Shown here piece by piece: positions 6,873-16,342 of a stretch of 64,000 bases of DNA (the first letter of the stretch is position 1; each line of letters starts with the position of its first letter). A program made the position numbers and the translations under genes. Location: NCBI GenBank assembly GCA_902573835.1, contig CACGKZ010000004.1, positions 24,883 to 88,882 on the forward strand, given 5' to 3'. The notes under the pieces were generated by a model. That model was not told where the DNA came from and searched no databases. It worked only from the letters and a program-made list of their open reading frames with translations. Source of the DNA: an uncultured Pelagibacteraceae bacterium. Its GTDB lineage: Bacteria; Pseudomonadota; Alphaproteobacteria; Pelagibacterales; Pelagibacteraceae.

Positions 6873-8275
6873 TGATATCCTCAAATTTATCTGCGGTATT
6901 TTATTTAATTTCTGGCATATTGTTTATTCTTGCCTTAAGGGGGCTTTCTTCACCAGATACTTCTAGACAAGGAAACTATTTTGGAATTGCTGGAATGACA
7001 ATTGCTATAATAGTTACTTTTTTATCTATAGGTAACTTTTCAAGTTCTTTTTTATATGTATTAATTTTGTTAATTTTGGGTGGAAGTATAGGAGCTTTTA
7101 TTGCTTTTAAAATTCCAATGACAGCTATGCCAGAGCTTGTAGCTGGATTTCATAGCTTGGTTGGTCTCGCTGCTGTTTTTGTGGCTATCGCAGCTTTTTT
7201 AAATCCTGAAGTTTTTAATTTAGGTGTTTCTGGAAATATTAAATTAGCGAGTTTGATAGAAATGTGTATTGGAGCTGCAGTTGGCGCTATAACTTTTTCT
7301 GGTTCAATTATAGCATTCTTAAAATTAAGAGGAATAATGTCTGGGGCTCCAATTACTTTCTCTGGACAGCACTATTTAAATCTTATTTTAGGTTTAGGTA
7401 TTTTTGTTATGATATTTTATTTATGTAAAACACAATCTGAAAATATTTTTTGGACTTTAATTGCAGTTTCATTTTTAATCGGAATTCTATTAATAATACC
7501 TATAGGTGGAGCAGATATGCCAGTCGTTATATCGATGCTAAACTCCTACTCTGGCTGGGCAGCTGCTGGAATTGGTTTTACTCTTGAAAATACAGCTCTT
7601 ATAATAACAGGTGCACTTGTTGGATCATCAGGCGCAATACTCTCTTATATAATGTGCAAGGCTATGAACAGATCTTTCTTTAGCGTAATACTCGGCGGGT
7701 TCGGAGCTGATAATTCTCATAGTGACACTAATGAAAAAAAAGATCAAAAACCTGTTAAAAGTGGAAACGCCGAAGATGCTGCGTTTCTAATGAAGAATGC
7801 ATCATCAGTTATAATAGTACCAGGATACGGTATGGCAGTAGCACAAGCACAACATGCCCTTAGAGAAATGGTAGATAAACTAAAGAAGAATGATATTAAA
7901 GTTACATATGCAATTCATCCAGTAGCAGGAAGAATGCCAGGTCATATGAATGTTCTCTTAGCCGAGGCAAACGTCCCATATGATGAAGTTTTTGAGCTTG
8001 AAGATATTAATAATGATTTCGCAAACTCGGATGTAGCTTTTGTAATTGGAGCAAACGATGTAACAAATCCGGTAGCAAAAACCGACCCAAAAAGCCCGAT
8101 CTTTGGAATGCCTGTTTTAGATGTTGAAAAATGTAAATCTGTTTTATTTGTAAAAAGAAGTCTATCACCTGGATATGCAGGAATAGATAATGAGTTATTT
8201 TATAGGGATAATACTCTTATGTTGTTTGCTGATGCAAAAAAAATGACGGAGGATATCGTTAAAAATTTAGATTAA
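6872..8275 (+). CDS. pntB: NAD(P) transhydrogenase subunit beta
   Basis: The 467-residue protein has an N-terminal membrane half with about nine helices, including MTAMPELVAGFHSLVGLAA, and a C-terminal NADP-binding domain III. That domain shows VPGYGMAVAQAQHALREM, HPVAGRMPGHMNVLLAEA and IGANDVTNPVAKTD, the expected order. It completes the proton-translocating transhydrogenase. In a cell with a proteorhodopsin, light-made proton force could feed NADPH supply through it; that link is inference. Confidence 0.97.
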   Translation: MISSNLSAVFYLISGILFILALRGLSSPDTSRQGNYFGIAGMTIAIIVTFLSIGNFSSSFLYVLILLILGGSIGAFIAFKIPMTAMPELVAGFHSLVGLAAVFVAIAAFLNPEVFNLGVSGNIKLASLIEMCIGAAVGAITFSGSIIAFLKLRGIMSGAPITFSGQHYLNLILGLGIFVMIFYLCKTQSENIFWTLIAVSFLIGILLIIPIGGADMPVVISMLNSYSGWAAAGIGFTLENTALIITGALVGSSGAILSYIMCKAMNRSFFSVILGGFGADNSHSDTNEKKDQKPVKSGNAEDAAFLMKNASSVIIVPGYGMAVAQAQHALREMVDKLKKNDIKVTYAIHPVAGRMPGHMNVLLAEANVPYDEVFELEDINNDFANSDVAFVIGANDVTNPVAKTDPKSPIFGMPVLDVEKCKSVLFVKRSLSPGYAGIDNELFYRDNTLMLFADAKKMTEDIVKNLD

Positions 8276-8336
8276 TATAATTAAAGAGATTTAAAAAAAA
8301 CAGATAGTAAAATTACTTAATATGGTTTCTTAGTTT

Positions 8337-8413
<77 letters not shown>

Positions 8414-8418
8414 ATAAA

Positions 8419-8622
8419 TTAGATTTTTTTGAGGTTAATAGCTTGAAGCTTATCCTTATCCTCTTTTATATCAAATTTTAAGATTTGATTTTCTTTTAAA
8501 ACGCGTAACTTTGAATTTTCTAAAGCTGTAATGTGTAAAAAAATATCTCTATCTTTTTCGTCTTCTTTAATAAATCCGTATCCTTTTTTTGCACTAAACC
8601 ATTTCACTTTTCCTTGCGGCAT
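8419..8622 (-). CDS. cold-shock domain protein
   Basis: The 67-residue protein is one cold-shock domain with the RNA-binding motifs KWFSAKKGYGFIK (RNP1-like) and DIFLHITAL (RNP2-like). These small OB-fold proteins bind single-stranded nucleic acid and melt mRNA structure. A GGGAG ribosome site precedes the ATG. It follows rpsU by 19 bases on the same strand and is directly followed by the initiator tRNA, which places it among translation genes. Confidence 0.93.
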   Translation of the reverse strand: MPQGKVKWFSAKKGYGFIKEDEKDRDIFLHITALENSKLRVLKENQILKFDIKEDKDKLQAINLKKI

Positions 8623-8641
8623 AAATCTCCCTAGAATTAAG

Positions 8642-8836
8642 TTAGTATCTATTTCTTAATTTTTGCTGTTTCTTTATTCTTTTTAAATTTTCAGTTTTAA
8701 TTCTTTTTTTCTTTTCAGATGGTTTTTCATAAGTGCTTTTCATTTTCATGACTTTAAAAAAACCCTCTTTTTGCAATTTTCTTTTTAATACTCTTATTGC
8801 TTGTTCAACATTGTTATCTTTGACTTCTATTTTAAT
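8642..8836 (-). CDS. rpsU: 30S ribosomal protein S21, apparent ATT start codon
   Basis: Reading the minus strand from ATT at 8836 gives 64 residues: KIEVKDNNVEQAIRVLKRK, then KLQKEGFFKVMKMKSTYEKPSEKK as separate blocks, ending RNRY. This is bS21 throughout. Other alphaproteobacterial S21 proteins begin M-x-V-x-V-R-D-N-N-V, so the ATT sits exactly where Met is expected. The codon before it is TTT and the one before that is a stop (TAG). A strong AGGAGG lies 6 bases upstream. The next ATG in frame is near residue 30, far inside the domain. S21 binds the 30S platform and helps initiation. Because of the start it is easily missed by gene finders. Confidence 0.88.
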   Translation of the reverse strand: MKIEVKDNNVEQAIRVLKRKLQKEGFFKVMKMKSTYEKPSEKKKRIKTENLKRIKKQQKLRNRY

Positions 8837-8842
8837 AAACTA

Positions 8843-8848
8843 CCTCCT
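8843..8848 (-). promoter_or_regulatory. strong Shine-Dalgarno of rpsU, decides the ATT start
   Basis: The minus strand reads AGGAGG with 6 bases before ATT at 8836-8834. It is a full anti-SD match, unusual in this AT-rich genome. At this spacing it supports initiation at ATT rather than at an internal ATG. Confidence 0.8.
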
Positions 8849-8921
8849 GTTTTTGTCTGCTAATTAACATTTAAGTAAAGAATTGTCTATATCATTACTT
8901 ACTATTTAAAGTATATATTTT

Positions 8922-9521
8922 TTAATCAGTTGATTGATCGGAATTTTCTTTTTTAAGCTTTTTTTCCTCTCTCAATAATCTTTTTTTCTCTCTCTCAACT
9001 CTTCTTTTTGCTTTATCCCATGCCTTTTGAAAAGACTCTTGCGAGCATAAAGCTAATATAACTGGGTCTCGAGGTTTAAGATTTGAGAAATTCCAGTAAC
9101 TTCTTTTTCTTATAAGAGAAACAGTCCCTTTAGTACTTCCAACAAGCTTTGAAATTTGACCATCTGTTAACTCAGATGCATTTTTACATAGCCAAAGTAT
9201 TGCGTCAGGTCTGTCTTGTCTTTTTGACAATGGAGTATATTTTGGCTTTTTTCTCTCTTTAATTTGAACGTTGTTATCTTTTTTAATAAGATTAAGGTTT
9301 CTCGTTGGATCCTTAGAACACTCATCTATTTCATTTCTTGAAAGCTGGCCTGCTAATATCGGATTGTAAGCTTTTATACCTTTAGCTACATCCCCATCAG
9401 CAATACCTTTAACCTCAAGTTCATGCAAATTACAAAATTTTGCTATTTGTTTAAAAGTTAAATTAGTATTTTCTACAAGCCAAACAGCTGTAGCTTTAGG
9501 CATAAACGGATATTCTTGCAT
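8922..9521 (-). CDS. trcR: TrcR/DUF1013 family cell cycle transcriptional regulator
   Basis: The 199-residue protein has the family start MPKATAVWLVENTNLTFKQI and FCNLHELEVKGIADGDVA. A second helix-turn-helix-like block follows, RPDAILWLCKNASELTDGQI and SKLVGSTKGTVSLIRKRSYW. The C-terminus is a Lys/Arg/Glu-rich helix. DUF1013 proteins are near universal in Alphaproteobacteria and are named TrcR after work on CtrA-linked cell-cycle control. It follows rpmE by 2 bases at the end of a long minus-strand operon. Confidence 0.85.
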   Translation of the reverse strand: MQEYPFMPKATAVWLVENTNLTFKQIAKFCNLHELEVKGIADGDVAKGIKAYNPILAGQLSRNEIDECSKDPTRNLNLIKKDNNVQIKERKKPKYTPLSKRQDRPDAILWLCKNASELTDGQISKLVGSTKGTVSLIRKRSYWNFSNLKPRDPVILALCSQESFQKAWDKAKRRVEREKKRLLREEKKLKKENSDQSTD

Positions 9522-9523
9522 AT

Positions 9524-9745
9524 CTATTTTTTTCTTAAATTGCTAAATTTTTTATTATAACGGCTGACTCTGCCTTTATCTAAAATTTTTTGTGATCCCC
9601 CAGTCCATGCGAAATGAGACTTTGGATCAATATCTAATTTTAGTGTATCGTTTTCTTTACCCCACGTTGACATAGTTTCAAATTTAGTACCATCTGTCAT
9701 TACTACATTTATCTTATGGTAGTTGGGGTGTATGTTTTTTTTCAT
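9524..9745 (-). CDS. rpmE: 50S ribosomal protein L31 (bL31)
   Basis: The 73-residue protein begins [19 protein letters not shown] and has the [10 protein letters not shown] and [13 protein letters not shown] blocks, then [10 protein letters not shown], as in alphaproteobacterial L31. The zinc cysteines of the E. coli type are absent, as in many C-minus L31 paralogues. It bridges the two ribosomal subunits. Confidence 0.95.
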   Translation of the reverse strand: MKKNIHPNYHKINVVMTDGTKFETMSTWGKENDTLKLDIDPKSHFAWTGGSQKILDKGRVSRYNKKFSNLRKK

Positions 9746-9766
9746 GATCGACTAATATAGTATAAA

Positions 9767-10576
9767 TTAATTTTTCTCAATATTTTTTTTTTTAATTAAA
9801 TCTAACAATTCTTTATGAATAAGTGAATTTGTGGCTACTAAATTCCTTTTTTTACTTTCATCTACCTCTTCGTCTAAAAAATCAACAAACCCACCAGCCT
9901 CTTTAACAATGACAGTTCCTGCTGCTACATCCCAGTAACTTAATTCTCTTTGCCAAAACCCATCAAATCTTCCACATGCTACACTAGCCATATCTAAAGA
10001 GGCACTTCCGTACTTTCTAATTGGAGTTTCTACCTCGTTTGAAATATTTATAAATTCTTCAAAAATTTCATTTTTAATTTTACTACTACTTCTTGGACCA
10101 CCTGTTCCTAACAATGAACTTCTTAAATTTTTTTTCTTTGATACTCTTATCCTTGAATTATTTAAAAAAGCACCATTACCAGTTTCAGCGAAAAAAAGTT
10201 CATTTTTTATTGGGTCATAGATTATACCATTTTTAATTTGGTTATCTTCCTCGTAACCAATTGAAATAGCAAACTGTGGTATTGCGTTTAGAAAATTACT
10301 GGTCCCATCTATTGGATCTATAATCCATCTATTAGTTTTATTTTTTTCATTAATTTTTCCTATTTCTTCACTTAAAATTCCATGATTGGGATATGCTTTT
10401 AGTATTTCTTCAATTATAATTTTCTCAGTTCTTTTGTCTGCCGATGATACAAAATCTCCTGGTCCCTTTGATGATACCTGGAGATTTTCTACTTCTCCAA
10501 AATCTCTAATTAAAGACTTAGACGCTTTCATGCATGCTTTATACATAATATTTAATTTAGGTGAACTAATTCTCAT
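9767..10576 (-). CDS. suhB: inositol monophosphatase family protein (SuhB-like)
   Basis: The 269-residue protein has the metal-binding motifs of the family: EEIG at about residue 75, DPIDGTSNF at about 92-100, and WDVAAGTVIVKEAGG at about 220. These Mg-dependent enzymes remove phosphate from inositol phosphate, and E. coli SuhB also helps rRNA antitermination. The gene starts two bases after the efp stop. Which substrate is used here cannot be told from sequence. Confidence 0.9.
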   Translation of the reverse strand: MRISSPKLNIMYKACMKASKSLIRDFGEVENLQVSSKGPGDFVSSADKRTEKIIIEEILKAYPNHGILSEEIGKINEKNKTNRWIIDPIDGTSNFLNAIPQFAISIGYEEDNQIKNGIIYDPIKNELFFAETGNGAFLNNSRIRVSKKKNLRSSLLGTGGPRSSSKIKNEIFEEFINISNEVETPIRKYGSASLDMASVACGRFDGFWQRELSYWDVAAGTVIVKEAGGFVDFLDEEVDESKKRNLVATNSLIHKELLDLIKKKNIEKN

Positions 10577-10577
10577 T

Positions 10578-11141
10578 TTAATTATTTTTTTTTACATACT
10601 CTAAGCTTCTCGAGTCTATAATTATTTTGTCACCATTTTCTATAAATGGAGGCACGGTTATTGTTAAACCATTATCAAGTTTGGCAGGTTTGTAAGAAGA
10701 AGCTGCTGTTTGACCTTTAACGACCGCATCAGTTGTTTCCACCATACAGTTTATATTTTTTGGTAGTTCAATTGATAATGGTTTTTCTTCTAATAATGAT
10801 ATGGTCACTTCTAAATTTTCTTTTAACAACTTTACTTTTTCACCAATTAAATCATTAAGCATTGAAATTTGCTCAAAAGATACATTATCCATAAAGTAAG
10901 AACTTTTATCGTCTGAATATAAAAAGTTAAATTTTTTTTCATCTACTTCTGCTTTTTCTACATTTTCACTTGAGCGAAACCTTTCGTTTAATTTTGTCCC
11001 TTTTAGAACACTTTTTAATTCAACTTGATTAAATGCTCCTCCTTTTCCAGGCTTTACATGTTGAGTCTTCAACACATTCCACAAATCATTTTTGTGCTCT
11101 ATTATCATTCCAGGTTTAATTTCATTCGCAGTTATTTTCAT
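10578..11141 (-). CDS. efp: elongation factor P
   Basis: The 187-residue protein has the three beta domains of EF-P. The N-terminal loop KPGKGGAFNQVELKS carries the lysine that EpmA-type enzymes lysylate in related species. The C-terminal signature ITVPPFIENGDKIIIDSRS is present. EF-P frees ribosomes stalled on polyproline. The ATGA start overlaps the thiE stop by 4 bases. Confidence 0.96.
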   Translation of the reverse strand: MKITANEIKPGMIIEHKNDLWNVLKTQHVKPGKGGAFNQVELKSVLKGTKLNERFRSSENVEKAEVDEKKFNFLYSDDKSSYFMDNVSFEQISMLNDLIGEKVKLLKENLEVTISLLEEKPLSIELPKNINCMVETTDAVVKGQTAASSYKPAKLDNGLTITVPPFIENGDKIIIDSRSLEYVKKNN

Positions 11142-11740
11142 TTAAATTTTTTTATAGCTATTTCAGGTTTTAGTTTCGGGTTATCCCAAATAAAACTTGA
11201 TATTGCAATATATTTAGCACCTAATTTAATGAGTTTTTTAAAATTTAAATTATTAATACCTCCAATTACAACGATTGGACGTTTAATTTTTTTTTTTACT
11301 TCAATTATAATTTTTGCATCAGCTTTTCGGGCTCTAGGTTTAAGTTTAGATTTAAAAAAAGAGCCGAAGGCAACATAGTTAGCCTTATATTTAACTGCTT
11401 TCTTAGCAAGTTCGATTGAATCATGGCAAGTGATACCTAAAATTTTATTTTTAAGCTTTTTTTTTGCTATTTTGATAGAGCCATCAAGTTGACCCATATG
11501 ACAACCATCAGCTCGCGTTTTTGACACTAAATGATATTTGTCATTAATTATAAATTTGACTTTGTGTTTGTAGGTTATTTCGCGAATTTTTTTTGCTATT
11601 CTTAAAAAATTAATCTCTTTTATTTTTTTAAGCCTCAATTGGAAAAACTTTACATTTCCGAATGATAAAACTTTATCTAAATCATCGTAAAATTGTTTTT
11701 TAATCTCATTGGGTGAAATCAAATATACTAGTTTTTTCAA
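11138..11740 (-). CDS. thiE: thiamine phosphate synthase
   Basis: The 200-residue TIM-barrel protein has FFQLRLKK near the start, FIINDKYHL, GCHMGQLDG, GITCHDS and VVIGGINN, the ThiE order. It joins HMP pyrophosphate to the thiazole phosphate to make thiamine phosphate. The phosphate loop is basic (FGSFFKSKLKPRA) and less like the TenI-only branch. The window also has thiD. No thiC is seen here, in line with the known SAR11 need for the HMP moiety. Confidence 0.85.
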   Translation of the reverse strand: MKKLVYLISPNEIKKQFYDDLDKVLSFGNVKFFQLRLKKIKEINFLRIAKKIREITYKHKVKFIINDKYHLVSKTRADGCHMGQLDGSIKIAKKKLKNKILGITCHDSIELAKKAVKYKANYVAFGSFFKSKLKPRARKADAKIIIEVKKKIKRPIVVIGGINNLNFKKLIKLGAKYIAISSFIWDNPKLKPEIAIKKFK

Positions 11741-11745
11741 TATAA

Positions 11746-12762
11746 TTAAGCTGCTGACTCTTTCTCTAAACTTTCAGACCACTTTCCCTTCGAAGAAAGA
11801 CCATTCATTTTAGCTCTATGATTAAAGGCCCTTTGAATATTTTCTAAGTTTTCTTGATTTTTACCAAATTCATTTAAAGCGCTTGCTTGCAAACCTCTTC
11901 CATATGAAAAAGTGATTAAAAACTTAGTATCATTAATTTTATTTATTTCATTTAAATTCTTACTAGCTTCTATCTCTGATTGACCACCAGATAAAAAAGC
12001 TATGCCTGGCACATCAGTTGGCACATTTTTTTTAAGACAATCTAATGTTTTCCTAGCTATTTCTTCTGAACTTGCTTTTTTTTTACATTCTGATCCAGGT
12101 ATAATCATATTAGGTTTAAGAACCGTTCCTTTTAATTCAATTTTATGAATCTCAAGCTCATTATAACACTCGTTAAGAACATCTGTTGTGACTTGATAAC
12201 ATTTTTCAATATCATGTGATCCATCCATTAAAACTTCAGGTTCTATAATAGGTACCATTTTAGATTCTTGCACAAGCGCTGCATATCTTGCTAAAGCATG
12301 TGCGTTGGACTTTATAGACTGTGATGAGGGATATTTATCGTTAATTTTATATACTGCTCTCCATTTAGTGAATCTTGCGCCTAAACTATAATATTCATTT
12401 AATCTCTCTCTTAAACCATCCAAGCCTTCTGTAACTGTCTCATCACTGGAGCCTGCTAGAGGTTTAGCTCCTTTGTCAACTTTTATACCTGGTATAGCAC
12501 CATGTTTTGAAATTAATTCTGGAACAGTTGGACCCAAAGTAGTTTTCTGTTTAATTGTTTCATCAAAAAGAATAACTCCCCCGATGTAATCCTTCATCCC
12601 ACTTGAATTAAATAATGTTTGTCTAAAAATTAATCTATTTTTTTCTAAATTTTCTACGTTGATACTTTTAAATCTTTTCGCAATAGTGCCGGTGCTTTCG
12701 TCTGCAGCTAGTATACCTTTTCCTTTAGCACACATTTTTTTTGCTATATCTTCAATATTCAT
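11746..12762 (-). CDS. fba: fructose-bisphosphate aldolase class I
   Basis: The 338-residue protein has the eukaryote-type class I pattern: GKGILAADESTGTIAKRF near the start, GIKVDKG, ARFTKWRAVYKI and the Schiff-base region ELKGTVLKPNMIIPG, then FLSGGQSE. The metal ligands of class II are absent. It cleaves or forms fructose 1,6-bisphosphate. It lies between pgk and thiE in a carbon-metabolism run, and an ALNEFGK-type C-terminal tail is present. Confidence 0.95.
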   Translation of the reverse strand: MNIEDIAKKMCAKGKGILAADESTGTIAKRFKSINVENLEKNRLIFRQTLFNSSGMKDYIGGVILFDETIKQKTTLGPTVPELISKHGAIPGIKVDKGAKPLAGSSDETVTEGLDGLRERLNEYYSLGARFTKWRAVYKINDKYPSSQSIKSNAHALARYAALVQESKMVPIIEPEVLMDGSHDIEKCYQVTTDVLNECYNELEIHKIELKGTVLKPNMIIPGSECKKKASSEEIARKTLDCLKKNVPTDVPGIAFLSGGQSEIEASKNLNEINKINDTKFLITFSYGRGLQASALNEFGKNQENLENIQRAFNHRAKMNGLSSKGKWSESLEKESAA

Positions 12763-12771
12763 AATTGATTT

Positions 12772-13962
12772 TTATTTTAAAACTTCTATTCCAGGCAAGT
12801 TTTTTCCCTCAATATATTCTAAAAAAGCCCCTCCTGCTGTTGATAAGTGAGTAAAATTAACATCTAGCCCATTATTTTTAATAGAAGAAATAGTGTCCCC
12901 ACCACCCACGATTGATATTAAAGATTTCTTATTTGTATTTTCGGAAATTTTTTTTGCAATAGAAATAGTCCCGTTTGAAAAATTTTTATTTTCAAAGTAT
13001 CCGGCGGGTCCATTCCAAAGCACTGTTTTTGAAATATCAATAATATTTCTAATATTGTTGATAGTTTGTGGACCTATATCCAAAATTATCTCATTATCGC
13101 TGATTGAATTTAAATCCTTAAACTTTGCCTCTCCATCCGCAGTATCTGAAATTGCAAAATCAAAGGGTGTTATAATTTCACAATTACTATTATTACTTTT
13201 ATTGTAAATTTCTTCGATTATTTTTTCTGAACCAGTCTCTACTAATGATTTTCCTACTTTGTTTCCTTTAAACTTAACAAAATTGTTTGCCATTGCACCT
13301 ACTATAATTAAGTTGTCAACTTTTTTTATTAAGGAGGTGATAACTCCAAGTTTAGTTGAGACTTTGGATCCACCAATAATACAAGTCGTTGGTCTTTTTT
13401 TATTTTTTAAAACCATATCAATTGAATTAATTTCTTTCATAAATAATGGTCCAGCGTAAGAATTTTTTATGTGTTTGGTAATTTTATGTATAGATGTCTG
13501 TTTTCTATGAGCACAAGAAAAAGCATCGTTAATATAAACCTCACCCAAAGATGATAGATTTTTTGCAAAATTTTCATCATTTTTAATTTCGCCTTCGTTA
13601 AGCCTAATATTTTCGAAAAAAATCATTTCACCATTATTTATAAAATGAACTTTGTCTTTAGTTTTATTTGTAATTTTTTCTGAAAAAAAATATATCTTAT
13701 TTTTGATTTTTTTTTCTAAATATTTAAATACAGGTTTCAAAGATAAATTTTTATCTTTGTATCCTCTGGGTCTTCCTAGGTGAGAAATTAATAATAATTT
13801 TGCCTCTCTTTTCAATAAATTTTGTATAAAAGGTATGCTCAAATTTATTCTTGTATTATCTTGAATAATCTCATTGATAATAGGTACATTAAAATCAGAT
13901 CGAAGTATTACTCTTTTATTTTTGATATCAATATTTTCATTAAAACTTCTTATTTTTTCCAT
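12772..13962 (-). CDS. pgk: phosphoglycerate kinase
   Basis: The 396-residue protein has the N-terminal substrate site RVILRSDFNVP and LLISHLGRPRG. The hinge region and C-domain follow with TTCIIGGSKVSTKLGV, LWNGPAGYFE and the nucleotide loop GGGDTISS. It makes ATP and 3-phosphoglycerate from 1,3-bisphosphoglycerate, reversibly. It begins 14 bases after tkt and ends 9 bases before fba. Confidence 0.97.
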   Translation of the reverse strand: MEKIRSFNENIDIKNKRVILRSDFNVPIINEIIQDNTRINLSIPFIQNLLKREAKLLLISHLGRPRGYKDKNLSLKPVFKYLEKKIKNKIYFFSEKITNKTKDKVHFINNGEMIFFENIRLNEGEIKNDENFAKNLSSLGEVYINDAFSCAHRKQTSIHKITKHIKNSYAGPLFMKEINSIDMVLKNKKRPTTCIIGGSKVSTKLGVITSLIKKVDNLIIVGAMANNFVKFKGNKVGKSLVETGSEKIIEEIYNKSNNSNCEIITPFDFAISDTADGEAKFKDLNSISDNEIILDIGPQTINNIRNIIDISKTVLWNGPAGYFENKNFSNGTISIAKKISENTNKKSLISIVGGGDTISSIKNNGLDVNFTHLSTAGGAFLEYIEGKNLPGIEVLK

Positions 13963-13976
13963 AGTTTTAGAATTTA

Positions 13977-15959
13977 TTATTTTCTTAATTTTTTTTGAAT
14001 TAGTGTAGCTATTTTATTAGATGTTAAATCCATTTCCTCATAAATTTCTTTATACGGTGCACTTTTTCCAAATTTATCAATTCCAACAGCAATGTCATCT
14101 TCTTTTAAATATTTATGCCAACAAATTATAGATCCTGCTTCTATTGAAACAATTAGTTGATCATTTTCTAGAATCTTATTTTTATAATCATTATCTTGTT
14201 GATCAAATAATTCTTGGCATGGCATAGAGATAACTTTTGACTCAATACCCAATTCTTTTAAAAGTTGCTGCGTTTCAAGAGCAGTATGGACTTCTGATCC
14301 AGAGGCAACAATTGTTACTTTGTTATCATGAGATGTAATATTAATTTCGTATGCACCTTTGAGACACTTATTATTTTTATCAGGATGATTACTAATGTAA
14401 TTCAACTTCTGTCTTGAAAGTATAATCGCGCTTGGCCCTTTATCATTATTTAAAGAAGCCTGCCAACATTCTAAAGTTTCATTAATATCTGCTGGTCTGA
14501 AAACATTTAAATTAGGTATTGCTCTTAAACCCGCTAATTGCTCTATAGGCTGGTGCGTTGGCCCATCTTCCCCTAAACCTATAGAATCGTGAGAGAATAT
14601 ATATATAACTCGTAATCCCATTAAAGCCGAGAGTCTAATTGATGGCTTGCAATAATCAGAAAAAATTAAAAATGTACCACCATAAGGTATCAGATTATGA
14701 TACAGCGCAATTCCATTCATAATTCCTGCCATACCGTGTTCTCTCACTCCAAAATGAATGTAATTACCTCCATAATTTTTAGAATTTAAAATTACTGAAT
14801 TAGAAGTTTTTGTATTATTAGACCCACTTAAATCTGCAGATCCACCAATTAAATTAGGTATTAAATTGTTTAAAGCCTCGATAACTTTCATAGAACATTG
14901 CCTAGTGGCCATTGTTGGTTTTTCTTTAAAGTATTTTTCCTTTTCTGAAATAATTAAATCATTTAATTGATTTTTAAAAATTGCATTATTGAGATTGTTA
15001 AAGTTTTCTTTAATTTCTTTTTTAGATTTGTTAAGTTCATTTAACCAATTTTTTTCGACAATTTCTCCTTTATCACCAATTTTTCTCCATTCTGTAAGAA
15101 TTTTATTTGGTATCTCAAATGGTGGATACGGCCATTTTAGTTTTTTTCTGACTAATTTTATTTCATCATCGCCTAAAGGTGAACCGTGAGAAGAGGACTT
15201 GCCAGATTTATTAGGTGAACCATAACCAATTATAGTTTTACAAGAAATTAAGGTTGGCTTGGTAGACTTATGGGCTTTTTTAATTGCAGTATCAATTTGT
15301 TTTTCATTATGGCCGTTAATTTCTATAAAATTCCAGCCATAAGACTCAAATCTTTTTTTGTAATTATCAGACACACTTAATGAAGTAGATCCATCAATTG
15401 AAATTTTATTATTGTCAAAAAAAACAATTAAATTTTTTAATTTTAAGTGACCAGCTAAACTCATTGACTCATGGCTTATTCCCTCCATTAAGTCCCCATC
15501 GCTTGCTATAACATAAGTTTTATTATTTATGATTTTTTGGCCAAATTTTTTTTTATAATTCTCTGACGCAATTGCCAAGCCTACAGCGTTAGCAAGTCCT
15601 TGTCCTAAAGGACCAGTAGTAGTTTCGATGCCAGAGCTATCGAAGTATTCCGGATGCCCAGCACAAATAGAATTTAATTGTCTAAAATTTTTTATATCCT
15701 CTAATTTTACTTTTTCATAACCAGTCAAATAGAGCAATGAATATAAAAGCATTGACCCATGACCAGCAGATAAAATAAATCTGTCTCTATTTATCCAAGA
15801 GGGATTTTTTGGATTAAACCTCAGGTGGAATTTAAATAGCACGGTCGCAACGTCTGCCATGCCCATAGGCATTCCAGGATGTCCTGAATTGGCTTTTTGA
15901 ACTGCATCGATAGATAAAAATCTAATTGCGTTTGCTAATTGATTAACTTTTATTTTCAC
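13977..15959 (-). CDS. tkt: transketolase
   Basis: The 660-residue protein shows the thiamine-diphosphate motif starting GDGDLMEG (here SDGDLMEGISHES) and the early SGHPGMPMG. The central HFGVREHGMAGIMNG and DSIGLGEDGPTHQPIEQLA blocks are the transketolase signature. It moves two-carbon units in the pentose phosphate pathway. It heads the minus-strand operon; a short AT-rich divergent promoter gap (15960-16018) separates it from the next gene. Confidence 0.97.
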   Translation of the reverse strand: MKIKVNQLANAIRFLSIDAVQKANSGHPGMPMGMADVATVLFKFHLRFNPKNPSWINRDRFILSAGHGSMLLYSLLYLTGYEKVKLEDIKNFRQLNSICAGHPEYFDSSGIETTTGPLGQGLANAVGLAIASENYKKKFGQKIINNKTYVIASDGDLMEGISHESMSLAGHLKLKNLIVFFDNNKISIDGSTSLSVSDNYKKRFESYGWNFIEINGHNEKQIDTAIKKAHKSTKPTLISCKTIIGYGSPNKSGKSSSHGSPLGDDEIKLVRKKLKWPYPPFEIPNKILTEWRKIGDKGEIVEKNWLNELNKSKKEIKENFNNLNNAIFKNQLNDLIISEKEKYFKEKPTMATRQCSMKVIEALNNLIPNLIGGSADLSGSNNTKTSNSVILNSKNYGGNYIHFGVREHGMAGIMNGIALYHNLIPYGGTFLIFSDYCKPSIRLSALMGLRVIYIFSHDSIGLGEDGPTHQPIEQLAGLRAIPNLNVFRPADINETLECWQASLNNDKGPSAIILSRQKLNYISNHPDKNNKCLKGAYEINITSHDNKVTIVASGSEVHTALETQQLLKELGIESKVISMPCQELFDQQDNDYKNKILENDQLIVSIEAGSIICWHKYLKEDDIAVGIDKFGKSAPYKEIYEEMDLTSNKIATLIQKKLRK

Positions 15960-16018
15960 TGTTAATTTACCTATATAGACTTAGAGTAAGTATATCAATA
16001 TTATGATATATTAATACG

Positions 16019-16342
16019 ATGAAAAATTTTGAGAAGAAAGAAACAAATCTAAATCAGTTAATTGCTAAATTAGCAAATTTAAATAAGAGTTATTCACAGC
16101 ACAGTTTTAATAATGAGTTTATCGAAAAAGAGAGGAACTCAATTAAATCTGAAAAAGAAGAGTTAGAAAAGAAAAATCAAGAAATTCTTAGAGAACACAA
16201 GTATTTAACTGAAAGAATTAAAAAACTAGAACACGAACTAAAGTCAAAGAAAGAACTTGAGAAAAAATTTAACCGAGATATTAATGATTTAAATCAAGAA
16301 ACTCAAAGTCTTGTCGATGAAATTGAAAAATGGCAAATGTAA
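16019..16342 (+). CDS. small coiled-coil protein upstream of zapA (DUF4164-like)
   Basis: The 107-residue protein is almost wholly helical and charged. Heptad-like Glu/Lys/Leu repeats run from about residue 40 to 105 (for example EKEELEKKNQEILREHKYL). I see no signal peptide or catalytic motif. Alphaproteobacteria often place a DUF4164 coiled-coil gene directly before zapA, and here the two overlap by 13 bases. A role with the division protein ZapA is inference from position. Confidence 0.6.
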   Translation: MKNFEKKETNLNQLIAKLANLNKSYSQHSFNNEFIEKERNSIKSEKEELEKKNQEILREHKYLTERIKKLEHELKSKKELEKKFNRDINDLNQETQSLVDEIEKWQM

